Origin: Nocardioides terrigena | Lineage (GTDB): Bacteria > Actinomycetota > Actinomycetes > Propionibacteriales > Nocardioidaceae | Reading direction: 5' to 3' | NCBI RefSeq assembly: GCF_003047265.1 | Contig: NZ_PZYY01000004.1 | Location: forward strand, 62,001 to 126,000 | Length of the DNA stretch: 64,000 nucleotides | In this document: positions 34,959 through 43,562 of the stretch, one piece after another | Layout: each line of letters starts with the position of its first letter | Position numbering within the stretch: the stretch's first letter is position 1 | Program-made: the position numbers and the translations under genes | Notes under the pieces: generated by a model | The model's input: the letters and a program-made list of their open reading frames with translations, nothing else | The model's database searches: none | What the model was told of the DNA's origin: nothing

Positions 34959-35698
34959 CCGCGCTCACTCCTCTGTCGCCGGCTGCCGCCGTGCCAGTCC
35001 TCCTGCTTGCCGACGGCGCCGGGCTCGACGCCGAAGCCGACCAGCTGCGGTTGCTCGCGCAGGCTGCGCTTCAGCTCGGCGAAGCCGGGGAACCGGGCCA
35101 GCCCCACCACGTGGTCCCACAGCTCCCCGGCACGGTCGGGCTCGGGGAGGCGGCTGATGACAGGGCCGAAGAACGCCACTCCGTCCGGGGGTTCGAAGTG
35201 GATGATGGGCGTGCCGACGTCCTTTCCGGTCAGTGCGAGGGCCTCGTCGCCGTCCGCGCGGATCGCGGCGTCCCACGAGGTGTCGTCGAGGGCGTCGGCC
35301 AGCTGGGTGGGCAGGCCCACCTCGGTCAGGATGGGCTCGAGGAACTGGCGGGTGCCGTGTCGCCCACGGTCCGCCGTTGCGTCCGCAGGGTCGGTGGGAG
35401 GCGTGTCGAAGATGTGTGCTCCGAGCGCGGCTTGGAGCGAGTCCACGGCCTGGCTGCCGTGCTCCTGCCGCGCACGGGCCACCGTGCGCAACAGGCGCAG
35501 CCCGTCGGTGTGCCCCGCCTCGTACTCGGGTGGGAAGTGGGCGTCGTAGTCGATGTGCTCGTTGATCAGCCGCAGCGAGATGAACCGCCAGTCCACCGTC
35601 AGGTGACGCTCGGCCTGCACCATCCGGATCCACTTGCTGGTCAGCCAGCAGAAGGGGCACACCGGATCGAAGTAGAAGCGGATGTCAGCGGAAGTCAT
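34955..35698 (-). CDS. mycothiol-dependent nitroreductase, Rv2466c-like (DsbA fold)
   Basis: Thioredoxin-fold protein of 247 residues with the active site FDPVCPFCWLTS (Cys14, Cys17). It resembles mycobacterial Rv2466c along its length, including VGTPIIHF, VAFFGPVISRLP and FPGFAELKRS. Rv2466c is reduced by mycothiol, protects against oxidative stress and activates nitro prodrugs. The gene therefore supports a mycothiol-making actinobacterial host. The C-terminal ~25 residues are an Arg/Gly-rich extension not in Rv2466c. Translationally coupled to the SRPBCC gene. A sequence weakly like the LAL operator lies at 35738-35757. Confidence 0.87.
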   Translation of the reverse strand: MTSADIRFYFDPVCPFCWLTSKWIRMVQAERHLTVDWRFISLRLINEHIDYDAHFPPEYEAGHTDGLRLLRTVARARQEHGSQAVDSLQAALGAHIFDTPPTDPADATADRGRHGTRQFLEPILTEVGLPTQLADALDDTSWDAAIRADGDEALALTGKDVGTPIIHFEPPDGVAFFGPVISRLPEPDRAGELWDHVVGLARFPGFAELKRSLREQPQLVGFGVEPGAVGKQEDWHGGSRRQRSERG

Positions 35699-35740
35699 GG
35701 ATCGACACTATGGCGCGCACTGCAGAGTGGAGCTGTGGGA

Positions 35741-36397
35741 CTACGAGTCGCGCATGGGTGCGCCGTCTGGCCAAGCGGCGACACACACCTTGTTGCCCGA
35801 CGGATCAGCGAGGATCCACGCGCCGGGGGCGTCGGAGTCGTCCACCACCCGCCCACCGGCCGCGACGGCTGCCGCGATCCGAGCGTCGGCCTCCTCGCGC
35901 GCAACAGAGACATCCACGTGCATCGCGTGCCGCAGCGGCTTGTCAGGGTCGAGGTCCTGCATCCACACCGTCGAGCCCTGTCCGAGGGGATCGAGGCAGT
36001 TGTCGTCGTGAAGGCTCGCGTATCCGAGGACCGCCCGCCAGAAACCGAGGTCGATCGCCTCCGGCTTGGCCGCGATCGCCACCTGCACCTCGTGGACAGC
36101 GCGCCGATCGGCAGTCGCGCCAGACTCTCGCGCCAAGGCAGAGATCGCGCGAGCCACGTCGACATGCTTGGCTTCCGTGCCCCACATCTCGCGGGTGAGC
36201 TTCACCGTCACACGATCGGACGCGAGGCTCAGCACGGTCCGCGGATCCAAGCCGCTCACGTTCGCCAGGGATGGCGCCAGGCGTGCCGCCTCCTGCAGGC
36301 TCCCGACGCGGAACACAGCCGTCGGACCGCCATGGAGGACCACCCAGTCGTCGACCCCCTCGGCGGCCAAGAACTGCCGCCACCCGTCCTCGCTCAT
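35741..36397 (-). CDS. DCoH-like plus VOC (glyoxalase) fusion protein
   Basis: Protein of 218 residues. The first ~100 residues resemble pterin-4a-carbinolamine dehydratase/DCoH (GWRQFLAAEGVDDWVV, then VTVKLTREMWGTEAKHVDVA), but the usual active-site His-His-Pro is not evident. Residues ~105-215 form a VOC/glyoxalase-like domain (LGFWRAVLGYASL, then AHILADPSGNKVCV-type end). The combination occurs in actinobacteria, often annotated as VOC family. A metal-dependent isomerase/dioxygenase or resistance role is possible; no substrate can be assigned. Confidence 0.78.
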   Translation of the reverse strand: MSEDGWRQFLAAEGVDDWVVLHGGPTAVFRVGSLQEAARLAPSLANVSGLDPRTVLSLASDRVTVKLTREMWGTEAKHVDVARAISALARESGATADRRAVHEVQVAIAAKPEAIDLGFWRAVLGYASLHDDNCLDPLGQGSTVWMQDLDPDKPLRHAMHVDVSVAREEADARIAAAVAAGGRVVDDSDAPGAWILADPSGNKVCVAAWPDGAPMRDS

Positions 36398-36508
36398 CCG
36401 GGCATGCTAGTCCTCGGAAGGCGCGCCCAGGACTGACCTCGTAGCACCTCTCGGCCGCGTACGAGCCGAGCCCGGCGTCGCCGCTCGCGCGACGCCGGGC
36501 CACGACCG

Positions 36509-36952
36509 CTACCCAGCGTTCTGGAGTGCCTTGACCTCATCGCGGGCGGCGACGACGGCGGCCCGCTGGCGTACGACGACCTCGCGGAAGCCTGCACTGA
36601 GGTCCATCTCCAGGGCGTCCTCGTACTCCTTGACCGCGTGGTCCTCGCCGGTCGCGGCCGCCTTGAGCACGGCCTCGGCGTCGTCGCCGGTCAGGGCGTC
36701 CTTCAGGGAGATCCAGCCCCGATGCACGGCCGCAGCGACCGTGCCGCTCTTGTCGACGTCATCTCCGTACTCGTGGCCGAGGTCGACGATCTCGCGCCAG
36801 AATCCTTCGCGCTGCTCGGAGAAGCGCTGGAGGGTCGTGGCCCACTCGGGGTGCTCCCCGTCGCGGAGCTTCTCGGCCGCGTCGGCGTAGCCGCGCTCGC
36901 CGTCCTTCAGCGTCTCGACCAGTTCCTTGGCCGCCTTAGCGTCATCGGACAT
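36509..36952 (-). CDS. PA2169/DUF2383 four-helix bundle protein
   Basis: Helical, acidic protein of 147 residues with the ferritin-like PA2169 family layout (LVETLKDGERGYADAAEKLRD, then REIVDLGHEYGDDVD). Members are found in stress and stationary phase; function and metal binding are uncertain. The ATG at 36952 has AAGGAG about 7 bases upstream and gives the usual family length. Longer frames upstream have no family match. Confidence 0.8.
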   Translation of the reverse strand: MSDDAKAAKELVETLKDGERGYADAAEKLRDGEHPEWATTLQRFSEQREGFWREIVDLGHEYGDDVDKSGTVAAAVHRGWISLKDALTGDDAEAVLKAAATGEDHAVKEYEDALEMDLSAGFREVVVRQRAAVVAARDEVKALQNAG

Positions 36953-37118
36953 GCTGTGCTCCTTCGTGAGGTAGGTCGTCCCACCCTCGCCGACTTGCCA
37001 CCTCGCCGGATCACCCGTGGGGAGGGTCAAGCTGATCGCGTGGCAGCTGCCTGGCTTCGGTCCTCGCCGAGAAGAACTCACGTGCCGAGGCGCCGGCCAG
37101 CGACGTACGTTCCTGGTC

Positions 37119-37577
37119 ATGACCTCGGATGGATTCGTGCCAGTCGGCTTCGAGCCGCCCACCTCACTCGACAACGACCAGTTCCACCTGGAGCCGCTGG
37201 GGCCGCAGCACAACCAGGCGGATCACGCCGCTTGGATGTCGAGCATCGACCACATCCGCTCCACCCCGGGCTATCCGGACGGCAACTGGCCGCCACCCGG
37301 CGGCATGACGCTCGAGGACAACCTCGCCGACCTGCGCCGCCACGCCGACGACTTCACGCGAGGTGTCGGCTTCACCTTCACCGTCCTGGAGCCGGGCAGC
37401 ACCCGCATCATCGGATGTGTCTACCTGTATCCGACGTCCTCCGAGGAGTGGGACGTGACGGCGCAGTCGTGGGTGAGCGCCGACAGGGCGGACCTCGACG
37501 TACCACTCGCGGACGCCGTCGCCCGTTGGCTCGCCACCGACTGGCCGTGGGAGCGCGTGGACCGCTGCGGGCGCTGA
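37119..37577 (+). CDS. GNAT N-acetyltransferase
   Basis: Acetyltransferase-like protein of 152 residues (FHLEPLGPQHNQADHAAWMSS, then GVGFTFTVLEPGSTRIIGCVYLYP). The acetyl-CoA loop is weakly conserved. The ATG at 37119 precedes the domain directly. Its last 157 bases overlap the end of the convergent NUDIX gene, both reading to natural-looking stops. Substrate unknown. Confidence 0.75.
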   Translation: MTSDGFVPVGFEPPTSLDNDQFHLEPLGPQHNQADHAAWMSSIDHIRSTPGYPDGNWPPPGGMTLEDNLADLRRHADDFTRGVGFTFTVLEPGSTRIIGCVYLYPTSSEEWDVTAQSWVSADRADLDVPLADAVARWLATDWPWERVDRCGR

Positions 37578-37978
37578 CTCCTGCGGCCCCACACTGCGCT
37601 CACCAGGGCCCGACGCACGGGCTCGTGGGCGAGGGGCGGCAGCTCGTCCGGGCCGAACCACCCGATGTCGTCGTGTTCGTCGGGAGCGACGTTCGCTGGA
37701 CTTCCCTCCCACTCATGCACCAACCAGGCGCTCACCAGCACGGGCGCTTCCGCGGGTCCGATGGTCAGCCGACACAGGTGCATCGTCGAGCTGGTCACGA
37801 TCTGCACGCCGAGCTCCTCGTGCAGCTCCCGCGTGAGTGCGCCCATCTCTGACTCGCCGTCCTCGACGCCCCCACCGGGCAGGTCCCACTGGTCCGGGAA
37901 CGCACGCTTGCGGGGACTGCGGTGGACAAGGAGGACCCGGTCCTCGCTGACCAGCGCGCCGACGACGACTCTGTGCAT
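37421..37978 (-). CDS. NUDIX hydrolase
   Basis: Protein of 185 residues with a complete Nudix box (GGGVEDGESEMGALTRELHE then ELGV, about 38-60), which binds Mg2+ and hydrolyses nucleoside diphosphate-X compounds. The Nudix domain ends near residue 130 (RRALVSAVWG); the remaining ~55 residues are Ser/Arg-rich and lie antisense to the GNAT gene. That tail is probably non-functional or the result of a lost stop. Likely a housekeeping-type MutT-like enzyme, substrate not assigned. Confidence 0.8.
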   Translation of the reverse strand: MHRVVVGALVSEDRVLLVHRSPRKRAFPDQWDLPGGGVEDGESEMGALTRELHEELGVQIVTSSTMHLCRLTIGPAEAPVLVSAWLVHEWEGSPANVAPDEHDDIGWFGPDELPPLAHEPVRRALVSAVWGRRSQRPQRSTRSHGQSVASQRATASASGTSRSALSALTHDCAVTSHSSEDVGYR

Positions 37979-38027
37979 TCGCGCAGCAAAGCACGGGCAT
38001 CCGACAGCGGTACGCAGCTCCAGTCGG

Positions 38028-38552
38028 TCAGTCCTTGCAGTCGTCGACGATCGTGCCTATGACTCCACCGATCGCGCCCCCGATCGCCGCCCCTGGTGCA
38101 CCGCCGAGGGCGCCGCCGATGATCGCGCCGGCTCCTCCGAGAATCCCCTGATAGCTGCGATTGCTCTTGGCGTAGACCACGGTGGCACCGTCGTCACCCG
38201 GGACCGCCTCGTACGATCCGACGGCACCAGCAGCCAGGGCCAGAGCGACCGGTCCGGCGTCACCCTGGGCAAGCAGGCCGTTGTACATGCGGCGTACCTC
38301 GAGGTAGGCGGCCGTGGCGTTGGGTTCGCCGTCCTTCTGCTTCTGCGTGGCGTCGAACCCGATCTCGTGCATCCTGTGGAGCACGTCCCGCTCCTCCGCC
38401 GACACCCATCCCAGGTCGTGCAGCCGCTCGAAGGTCAGGCCCGTGGCCACCCTTCGGTCGCCCTTCGCCTCGCGCATCAGTCGCCGCGCCTCCTCCAGCG
38501 CCGCATGTTGGATGTCGGTGACCCCGATCCCGATCGTCTGCGTCAGCTCCAT
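38028..38552 (-). CDS. glycine-zipper protein of unknown function
   Basis: Protein of 174 residues. The first ~70 are helical (VTDIQHAALEEARRLMREAKG). The C-terminus is a glycine-zipper membrane segment (GAGAIIGGALGGAPGAAIGG, then AIGGVIGTIVDDCKD), a motif seen in envelope-associated or pore-like proteins. I do not recognise the family. Confidence 0.6.
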   Translation of the reverse strand: MELTQTIGIGVTDIQHAALEEARRLMREAKGDRRVATGLTFERLHDLGWVSAEERDVLHRMHEIGFDATQKQKDGEPNATAAYLEVRRMYNGLLAQGDAGPVALALAAGAVGSYEAVPGDDGATVVYAKSNRSYQGILGGAGAIIGGALGGAPGAAIGGAIGGVIGTIVDDCKD

Positions 38553-38768
38553 GACTGTCTCCTCCCACTCGGACGGTCGCCCCCACGCGGGGCGACTCGG
38601 TCCCTCCTACAGAGACGCGGGAGCCACCGCGAGATACGAACCGCCGGCGATTGAGGACGCCGAGGTCCCGCTCCGCTATGTCAGCGAGGTCCAGGGCGTT
38701 CTGCGCCTCGGCCCCGCCAGCCAGTCGGCTCGACGGCCCGCAGTCGCGAGCCGACGGTAGGTCCGACC

Positions 38769-38905
38769 TCAGAAACCGCCGAAGTCGAAGCCCCCGCCGT
38801 CCCCGCCGAAGTCGAAGCCACCGCCGTCGCCGCCGCCATCACCACCGCCATCGCCGCCGCCGTCGCCACCGCCATCGCCCCCGTCGCCACCACCGTCGTA
38901 ACCGC
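38769..38905. repeat. low-complexity Gly/Asp codon repeat
   Basis: The last ~45 codons of the minus-strand gene are dominated by repeats of Gly and Asp codons (units such as DGGG and GDGG). The DNA is correspondingly periodic (CC-N-CCG/CCACC patterns), prone to slippage, so length may vary between strains. Confidence 0.7.
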
Positions 38906-39566
38906 CACCGAGGTCGCCGAACATCATCCCGCCCATGAACATCCACGTCATCGGCCCGAAGGCACCGAAGTAGCCCATGGCGTAGGGCTCGTAAGCACGG
39001 CCGCCCTGCCAGTAGGGAACCCTCTGGGCCCCGACCATCACCTTGCGGACGTCCGGCTCGGCGCCGGCGTTGACGCGCTCGACGTCGAGGGCGCAGGCCG
39101 GCACGTCGCGCTCCACGCCGTCCGGCGGCACGTAGGGGACGTCGGCGACCGAAGGCCCGTGGCGCGGGTCGAAGAAGCACGGCGGCCTCCTGGTGGGCAG
39201 AGGCTTCTCCTCGACCCGGGCGCGCACGCAGGCGACGGCATAGCGGCCGTCCTCGACGATCTCGGTGATGTGCCGGATGTCCTCCGGCTTGGTGATGGAG
39301 TCGCCGGCGAGCTTGGCCGACTCGTAGGCGTCGAGCGCACGTTGGTAGTCGGCGTTGGCGCCGGCGTCCAGCTCGTGACCGCTCATCTCCAGGTCGAGCT
39401 CCTGGAGGTCCACGCCGAAGGCGGTGATGTCCTCGAAGGCAAGTTTGCGGACCGGAGCGAGCTCGTCCTCGCGCCGGGTCAGCTCGCGCTCCTTGCTGCG
39501 ACGCGACTGCACCACGACAACGGCGGCCAACGCCCCCAGGACCAACACCAGCAGGATCAGCTCCAT
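38769..39566 (-). CDS. membrane-anchored protein with Gly/Asp repeat tail
   Basis: Protein of 265 residues. A single N-terminal membrane helix (LILLVLVLGALAAVVVV) is followed by charged helices, then a region with paired cysteines (RRPPCFFDPRHGP, VPACALDVERV). The protein ends in tandem DGGGDGGG units rich in Gly and Asp, finishing DFGGF. Such tails can bind metals or be low-complexity spacers. No enzyme motif is visible. Function unknown. Confidence 0.6.
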   Translation of the reverse strand: MELILLVLVLGALAAVVVVQSRRSKERELTRREDELAPVRKLAFEDITAFGVDLQELDLEMSGHELDAGANADYQRALDAYESAKLAGDSITKPEDIRHITEIVEDGRYAVACVRARVEEKPLPTRRPPCFFDPRHGPSVADVPYVPPDGVERDVPACALDVERVNAGAEPDVRKVMVGAQRVPYWQGGRAYEPYAMGYFGAFGPMTWMFMGGMMFGDLGGGYDGGGDGGDGGGDGGGDGGGDGGGDGGGFDFGGDGGGFDFGGF

Positions 39567-39681
39567 GACGAGATCCTATGTCGCCACGAGTGAACAGCCA
39601 TTGGGTCGAGGCTGGGGATCTCTCCCGGGCCGCCCGGGCCGCCGCCCATCCCGGCATCCCCACTGCGCGTCTTCGACGTGG

Positions 39682-40527
39682 TCACCTGGATGGAGGGGAA
39701 GGGGTACGCGCCCGCCTGACCACCGCCCCACCCGCGACGGCAAGAGCAGCCACCAGCCACCCGGCGAACACGTCCACGACGTAGTGCTCACCGGTGTAGA
39801 CGAGCGTGAGCCCCATCGCCAGCGCATAGGCGACCAGCACGACCCGCCACAGCGTGCCGGCGATCGGCCAGAGGAACAGCGCGACCAGCAGGGCGGCCCC
39901 GGCGTGCAGCGACGGCATCGCCGCGACCGGGTTGCTCCCCTCCTGCCCGGAGGCGGTCAGGGTGCCGATCCAGTCGAGGTGCAGCCACTCCCAGCCGATG
40001 TTGGAGATGCGGTCCACCGTCCCGATCTCGCCCTGCTCGGAGGCCAGCCACGGCGGGACGGCGGGATACACGACGTACCCGCTCACCCCCAGCACCGTGA
40101 AGACGAGCAGCGCCCCCAGCCAGGCCTTGAAGCGGTCCCGCAGCCAGAACCACGCGACGGCGGTGACGATCGGGATGGAGAGGAAGTGGGTGACGTAGAC
40201 GAGCGCGGCGACCGCGTCGTACCAGTGCGGCGACCCGTCGACGAGGCGCTCCTGCATCCACACGGACGGGACCGCACCGAAGACGGACGCGTCGGCCGAG
40301 GGCGGCCCGGTCACGTGGACGCCGAAGCCGAGCCGGTTGGTGGCGGCGCCGTCGCCCTCCTCGAGCGGGGCGCTGATCCAGCCCGCCACGGCGTACGCCA
40401 CCAGGATCACGCTCAGCGGCGACCACGCGATGAGGAGCTGGGCGATGGGTCCGTGCCGCGACTCCGTCGACGGAGCGGGGTCAGCAGAGGTGGTGTCGAC
40501 GGCGCGCTCGACGTCCTGCTGCGTCAT
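39682..40527 (-). CDS. PAP2 family membrane phosphatase (last gene of crt operon)
   Basis: Integral membrane protein of 281 residues. It has several helices, the PAP2 motifs AMPSLHAG and TGEHYVVD, and the usual conserved Ser-His...His-Asp catalytic arrangement. It resembles the inositol-phosphotransferase-like (Aur1/PAP2_3) group. Its start overlaps the acyltransferase stop (ATGA), making it the ninth gene of the carotenoid operon. A role in lipid phosphate hydrolysis, possibly recycling a polyprenyl carrier, is inference. Confidence 0.82.
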   Translation of the reverse strand: MTQQDVERAVDTTSADPAPSTESRHGPIAQLLIAWSPLSVILVAYAVAGWISAPLEEGDGAATNRLGFGVHVTGPPSADASVFGAVPSVWMQERLVDGSPHWYDAVAALVYVTHFLSIPIVTAVAWFWLRDRFKAWLGALLVFTVLGVSGYVVYPAVPPWLASEQGEIGTVDRISNIGWEWLHLDWIGTLTASGQEGSNPVAAMPSLHAGAALLVALFLWPIAGTLWRVVLVAYALAMGLTLVYTGEHYVVDVFAGWLVAALAVAGGAVVRRARTPSPPSR

Positions 40528-41006
40528 CGGGCGAGGCGCGAGAGCAGCGCCGTGGTCCGGATCCGGTTGTAGCGCTGGATCACGATGAACGGCGCGTTGA
40601 CCAGCACGCCGTACGTCACCAGGATCCCGGCCGCGAGCGGCGGGTTCCACAGGACGAAGAGCGGGGAGCAGGCCATCGCCCACCAGTGCCCGAGCTCCGC
40701 ACGGCGGGTCTCGCGGACGAAGAGCTCGAGACCGGCGACGTCGTACGACGGCAGCTGGCGCTTGCTGACCCCGCCGGCGAAGAGGGCACCGGCCTCGGGG
40801 AGCCGGTCCTTCCAGCGGTTGATCCGCAGCCAGCGGCGGTAGCGGTCGGCGGTCTCGAACGACCTCGGCCGCAGCCACCACCCCTCCCGGCTCAGTCGTC
40901 GGTCGTCGAGGCGGTGGGCGGCGTAGCCCGTTGCACTGTGGAAGAAGCCCCACGCGACCACGTCGACGGCCACGGTCACCGTCTGCGGCATGACCAGCTC
41001 GAGCAT
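40524..41006 (-). CDS. glycosyl-carotenoid acyltransferase, CrtO-like (staphyloxanthin type)
   Basis: Protein of 160 residues resembling glycosyl-4,4'-diaponeurosporenoate acyltransferase of the staphyloxanthin pathway. The family core is readable: WGFFHSATGYAAHRL, RRWLRINRWKDRLPEAG, then VRETRRAELGHWWAM. Two to three membrane helices. Its start overlaps the glycosyltransferase stop by one base (TGATG). With the adjacent GT it predicts a fatty acyl ester on a carotenoid glycoside. Confidence 0.8.
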   Translation of the reverse strand: MLELVMPQTVTVAVDVVAWGFFHSATGYAAHRLDDRRLSREGWWLRPRSFETADRYRRWLRINRWKDRLPEAGALFAGGVSKRQLPSYDVAGLELFVRETRRAELGHWWAMACSPLFVLWNPPLAAGILVTYGVLVNAPFIVIQRYNRIRTTALLSRLAR

Positions 41007-42187
41007 CAGGCCGCCTCCCCCGACGGACCCGCCGACTCCGAGGACGCAGCGGAGGACGAGGACGCCCGCAGGTCCACGGTCCGACCCCGCCAGCGCACCG
41101 AGCGGCGTCCGACCGTGTGCACGGCCGACCACCCGAAGATCACGTCGAAGGCCAGCAGGCACACGGGGAAGAGCGCCCAGGTCCACCAGCGGAACGCGCC
41201 GGTCCGGCGCAGGATCCACCGCAGCTGCGCCGCGACCGCCACCCACGCGGCCACCCACACCCACGGGTCGCCGACCATCAGGGACGCGCCCCACCCGGTC
41301 ACGGCCTCGACCAGCGCGAGGAGGGCGCCGACGGCGACGGCGTGGTGGGCGCTGATCCACAGCACCGCACCGAGCGTCGGTCCGGGGGCGGCGGCGGAGG
41401 CGCCGGAGGCGAAGTTCTTGGTCCAGCCGTCAGCGAGCTGGCGCAGCCCGCCGGGATAGCTGCGCATCCGGATCGCGTCGCCGCCGACGGCGCAGAGCAC
41501 CGGCAGCCCGGCCCGGTCGTACGCCGCAGCGAGCTGCACGTCGTCGAGGATCTCGCCGCGCACCGCCGCGTGCCCGCCGGCGCGCTCATAGTCGACGCGC
41601 GACGTCAGCAGGCACGGCCCGAAGGCCATCGGCCGCGCCGCGGGGCGACGGGTGAAGGCGCCGCTGGCGAGCAAGGCCATCACGTTGAAGTACGACGACA
41701 GCTGCTCGTAGGGGCGTACCACCGCGTGGAAGGGCTGCACCGACACCAGTCCCCCGTGCCGCTCGTGCAGCCGGAGCAGGCCGTCGAGGGCGTCCGGCTC
41801 CAGCACCGTGTCGGCGTCGAGGAAGAGCAGCAGGTCACCACTGGTGGTCTCCGCGCCGAGGTGGCAGGCCCACGCCTTGCCGGTCCAGCCGGGCGGCGGG
41901 GTCGTTGCGGGCAGGACCGTGGCGCCGGCGGCCAGGGCGACCGCGGCCGTCGCGTCCCGCGACCCGTCGTCCACCACCACGACCTCGATCGCGGGCGCCC
42001 CGAGCCGCTGCAGCGACGCCAGCAGGGCAGGCAGCGTGGCCTCCTCGTCACGGGCCGGGATCACCACCGACACCGTGGGAGACCCGTCACGACAGGCACC
42101 GCGCGGGACCGTCCGCAGGTCGGCAAGGAGCCGGAGCGCGACGACGCCCGCAGCCAGCAGGACGACAAGGACCATCACGTCAGCCAT
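41006..42187 (-). CDS. family 2 glycosyltransferase, CrtQ-like carotenoid glucosyltransferase
   Basis: Membrane GT2 of 393 residues. The catalytic part has VVIPARDEE, VVVDDGSRDAT and LLFLDADTVLEPDA (DxD), followed by ILDDVQLAAA. C-terminal helices complete a CrtQ-like architecture (LWISAHHAVAVGALLALVEAV). In the staphyloxanthin pathway this enzyme glucosylates the carotenoid acid or alcohol. The gene overlaps P450 by 8 bases. Confidence 0.82.
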   Translation of the reverse strand: MADVMVLVVLLAAGVVALRLLADLRTVPRGACRDGSPTVSVVIPARDEEATLPALLASLQRLGAPAIEVVVVDDGSRDATAAVALAAGATVLPATTPPPGWTGKAWACHLGAETTSGDLLLFLDADTVLEPDALDGLLRLHERHGGLVSVQPFHAVVRPYEQLSSYFNVMALLASGAFTRRPAARPMAFGPCLLTSRVDYERAGGHAAVRGEILDDVQLAAAYDRAGLPVLCAVGGDAIRMRSYPGGLRQLADGWTKNFASGASAAAPGPTLGAVLWISAHHAVAVGALLALVEAVTGWGASLMVGDPWVWVAAWVAVAAQLRWILRRTGAFRWWTWALFPVCLLAFDVIFGWSAVHTVGRRSVRWRGRTVDLRASSSSAASSESAGPSGEAA

Positions 42188-43562
42188 GGCGGGACACCCG
42201 GGTCACGACGAGCGGCATGCCGCCCGCCGGGTGCACGGCGACCTGCGCCTGGGCGGCCGGGCGGGTCCAGCCCGGCGGCACCGACAAGTGGTGGTCGCGC
42301 AGCAGCTCGCTCAGCACCAGCACCATCTCGCCGAGCGCGAACTCGCGACCGATGCACAGCCGCGGCCCCTGCCCGAAGGGGAGGTAGCCCTCCGGGCGCT
42401 CCGTCCCGGAGCCGAGGAAGCGCCCGGGGAGGAAGGCCAGCGGGTCGGACCACGAGTCCGCGCGGCGGTGCAGCAGCCACGGGCTGATGATCACCAGCGT
42501 CCCGGCCGGGACCTCCCGGCCACCGATGACGTCGGCCTGGTGCGATCGGCGCGACAGTGCCCAGGCCGGCGGGAAGAGGCGCAGCGACTCGTCGACCACG
42601 GCGCGCGTCCAGGGCAGGGTCGACCGGTGCCCGAGCAGCGACACCGGGCCGTCGTGCGACACGAGCTCGGCCCGCAGCCGGTCCTGCGCGGGCTGGTCCT
42701 CGGCCAGCAGCATCAGGGTCCAGGCCAGCGCCCCGGCCACGGTCTCGTGGCCGGCGATCACCATGGTGACCAGCTCGTGGCGGATCTCTGCGTCGCTCAT
42801 CCGGCTGTCGAGGAGCAAACCGAGCAGGTCGTCGCCGTGGGACCCGGGCGAGGACAGCATCCGAGCCCGACGCTCGGCGACGAGCTCGGCCGAGATCTCG
42901 TCCAGCCGCCGCCGGGTGGCGCGCAGCCGCAGGTTGGTGGGCGTGGGCGTCCACGCGGCGGTGGGCAGGATCGACCGGCCCAGCCTGACGACCAGCTCGG
43001 CGGCGTCGCTGGTCGCGTCGAGCAGCTGCTGCGCGTGCCCGGAGAGGTCGGCGGAGAAGAGCGCCCGACCGACGGCGTCCAGCCCGATGCGGTGGGTGAG
43101 CGCGGCGACGTCGACCACGTCGCCGTCGGTCAGCGAGGCGAGCCGGGTGGCAATCGCCGACGACGCGGCGGCGCGCACCTGGTCGCCCACGGCCTCGAGC
43201 CGCTGGTGGTGGAAGGCGGGTGCGGCGAGGCGGCGGTGCTCGATCCAGTCGGGCTCTGACGACGCGAGCAGGCCGGGGCCGGTGACCCGGGCCAGCGCGG
43301 CGTACTGCACGGTCTGCTTGCCCCAGTGCCGGGCGGAGGTCTGGAGCACGTGCCGGGCGTCGACGGGGTCGTTGACCAGCAGTGCGGGCGCGCCGGGGAC
43401 GGGGAAGGCGACGAGGTCGCCGTACTGCTCGGACACCCGGACCAGGAAGGACAGCGGGTCGGCGCGCACCGAGCGGAACGCGCGCGCCATGTCCAGGCTG
43501 GTGGGGCCGGGGATGCCGAGGTCGGTGGGCTGCATCGCCTGCAGCCGGGTGGCGACGCTCAC
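42180..43562 (-). CDS. cytochrome P450 in carotenoid operon
   Basis: P450 of 460 residues: I-helix MVIAGHETVAGAL, ExxR as VVDESLRLFPP, and the haem loop LPFGQGPRLCIGREFA with its cysteine. The GTG at 43562 overlaps the crtYd stop (GTGA). The long upstream frame is a shadow. It probably hydroxylates the carotenoid to provide the hydroxyl or carboxyl for the following glycosyltransferase, replacing the CrtP/AldH step of the staphyloxanthin pathway. Electron partner not adjacent. Confidence 0.88.
   Translation of the reverse strand: MSVATRLQAMQPTDLGIPGPTSLDMARAFRSVRADPLSFLVRVSEQYGDLVAFPVPGAPALLVNDPVDARHVLQTSARHWGKQTVQYAALARVTGPGLLASSEPDWIEHRRLAAPAFHHQRLEAVGDQVRAAASSAIATRLASLTDGDVVDVAALTHRIGLDAVGRALFSADLSGHAQQLLDATSDAAELVVRLGRSILPTAAWTPTPTNLRLRATRRRLDEISAELVAERRARMLSSPGSHGDDLLGLLLDSRMSDAEIRHELVTMVIAGHETVAGALAWTLMLLAEDQPAQDRLRAELVSHDGPVSLLGHRSTLPWTRAVVDESLRLFPPAWALSRRSHQADVIGGREVPAGTLVIISPWLLHRRADSWSDPLAFLPGRFLGSGTERPEGYLPFGQGPRLCIGREFALGEMVLVLSELLRDHHLSVPPGWTRPAAQAQVAVHPAGGMPLVVTRVSRHG

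Noticed and set aside
35738..35757. third LAL-type operator
   Set aside because: Only about 17 of 20 positions agree, it is in the opposite orientation to the nearby nitroreductase gene, and it overlaps the coding end of the VOC fusion gene. Mentioned only as a weak match.
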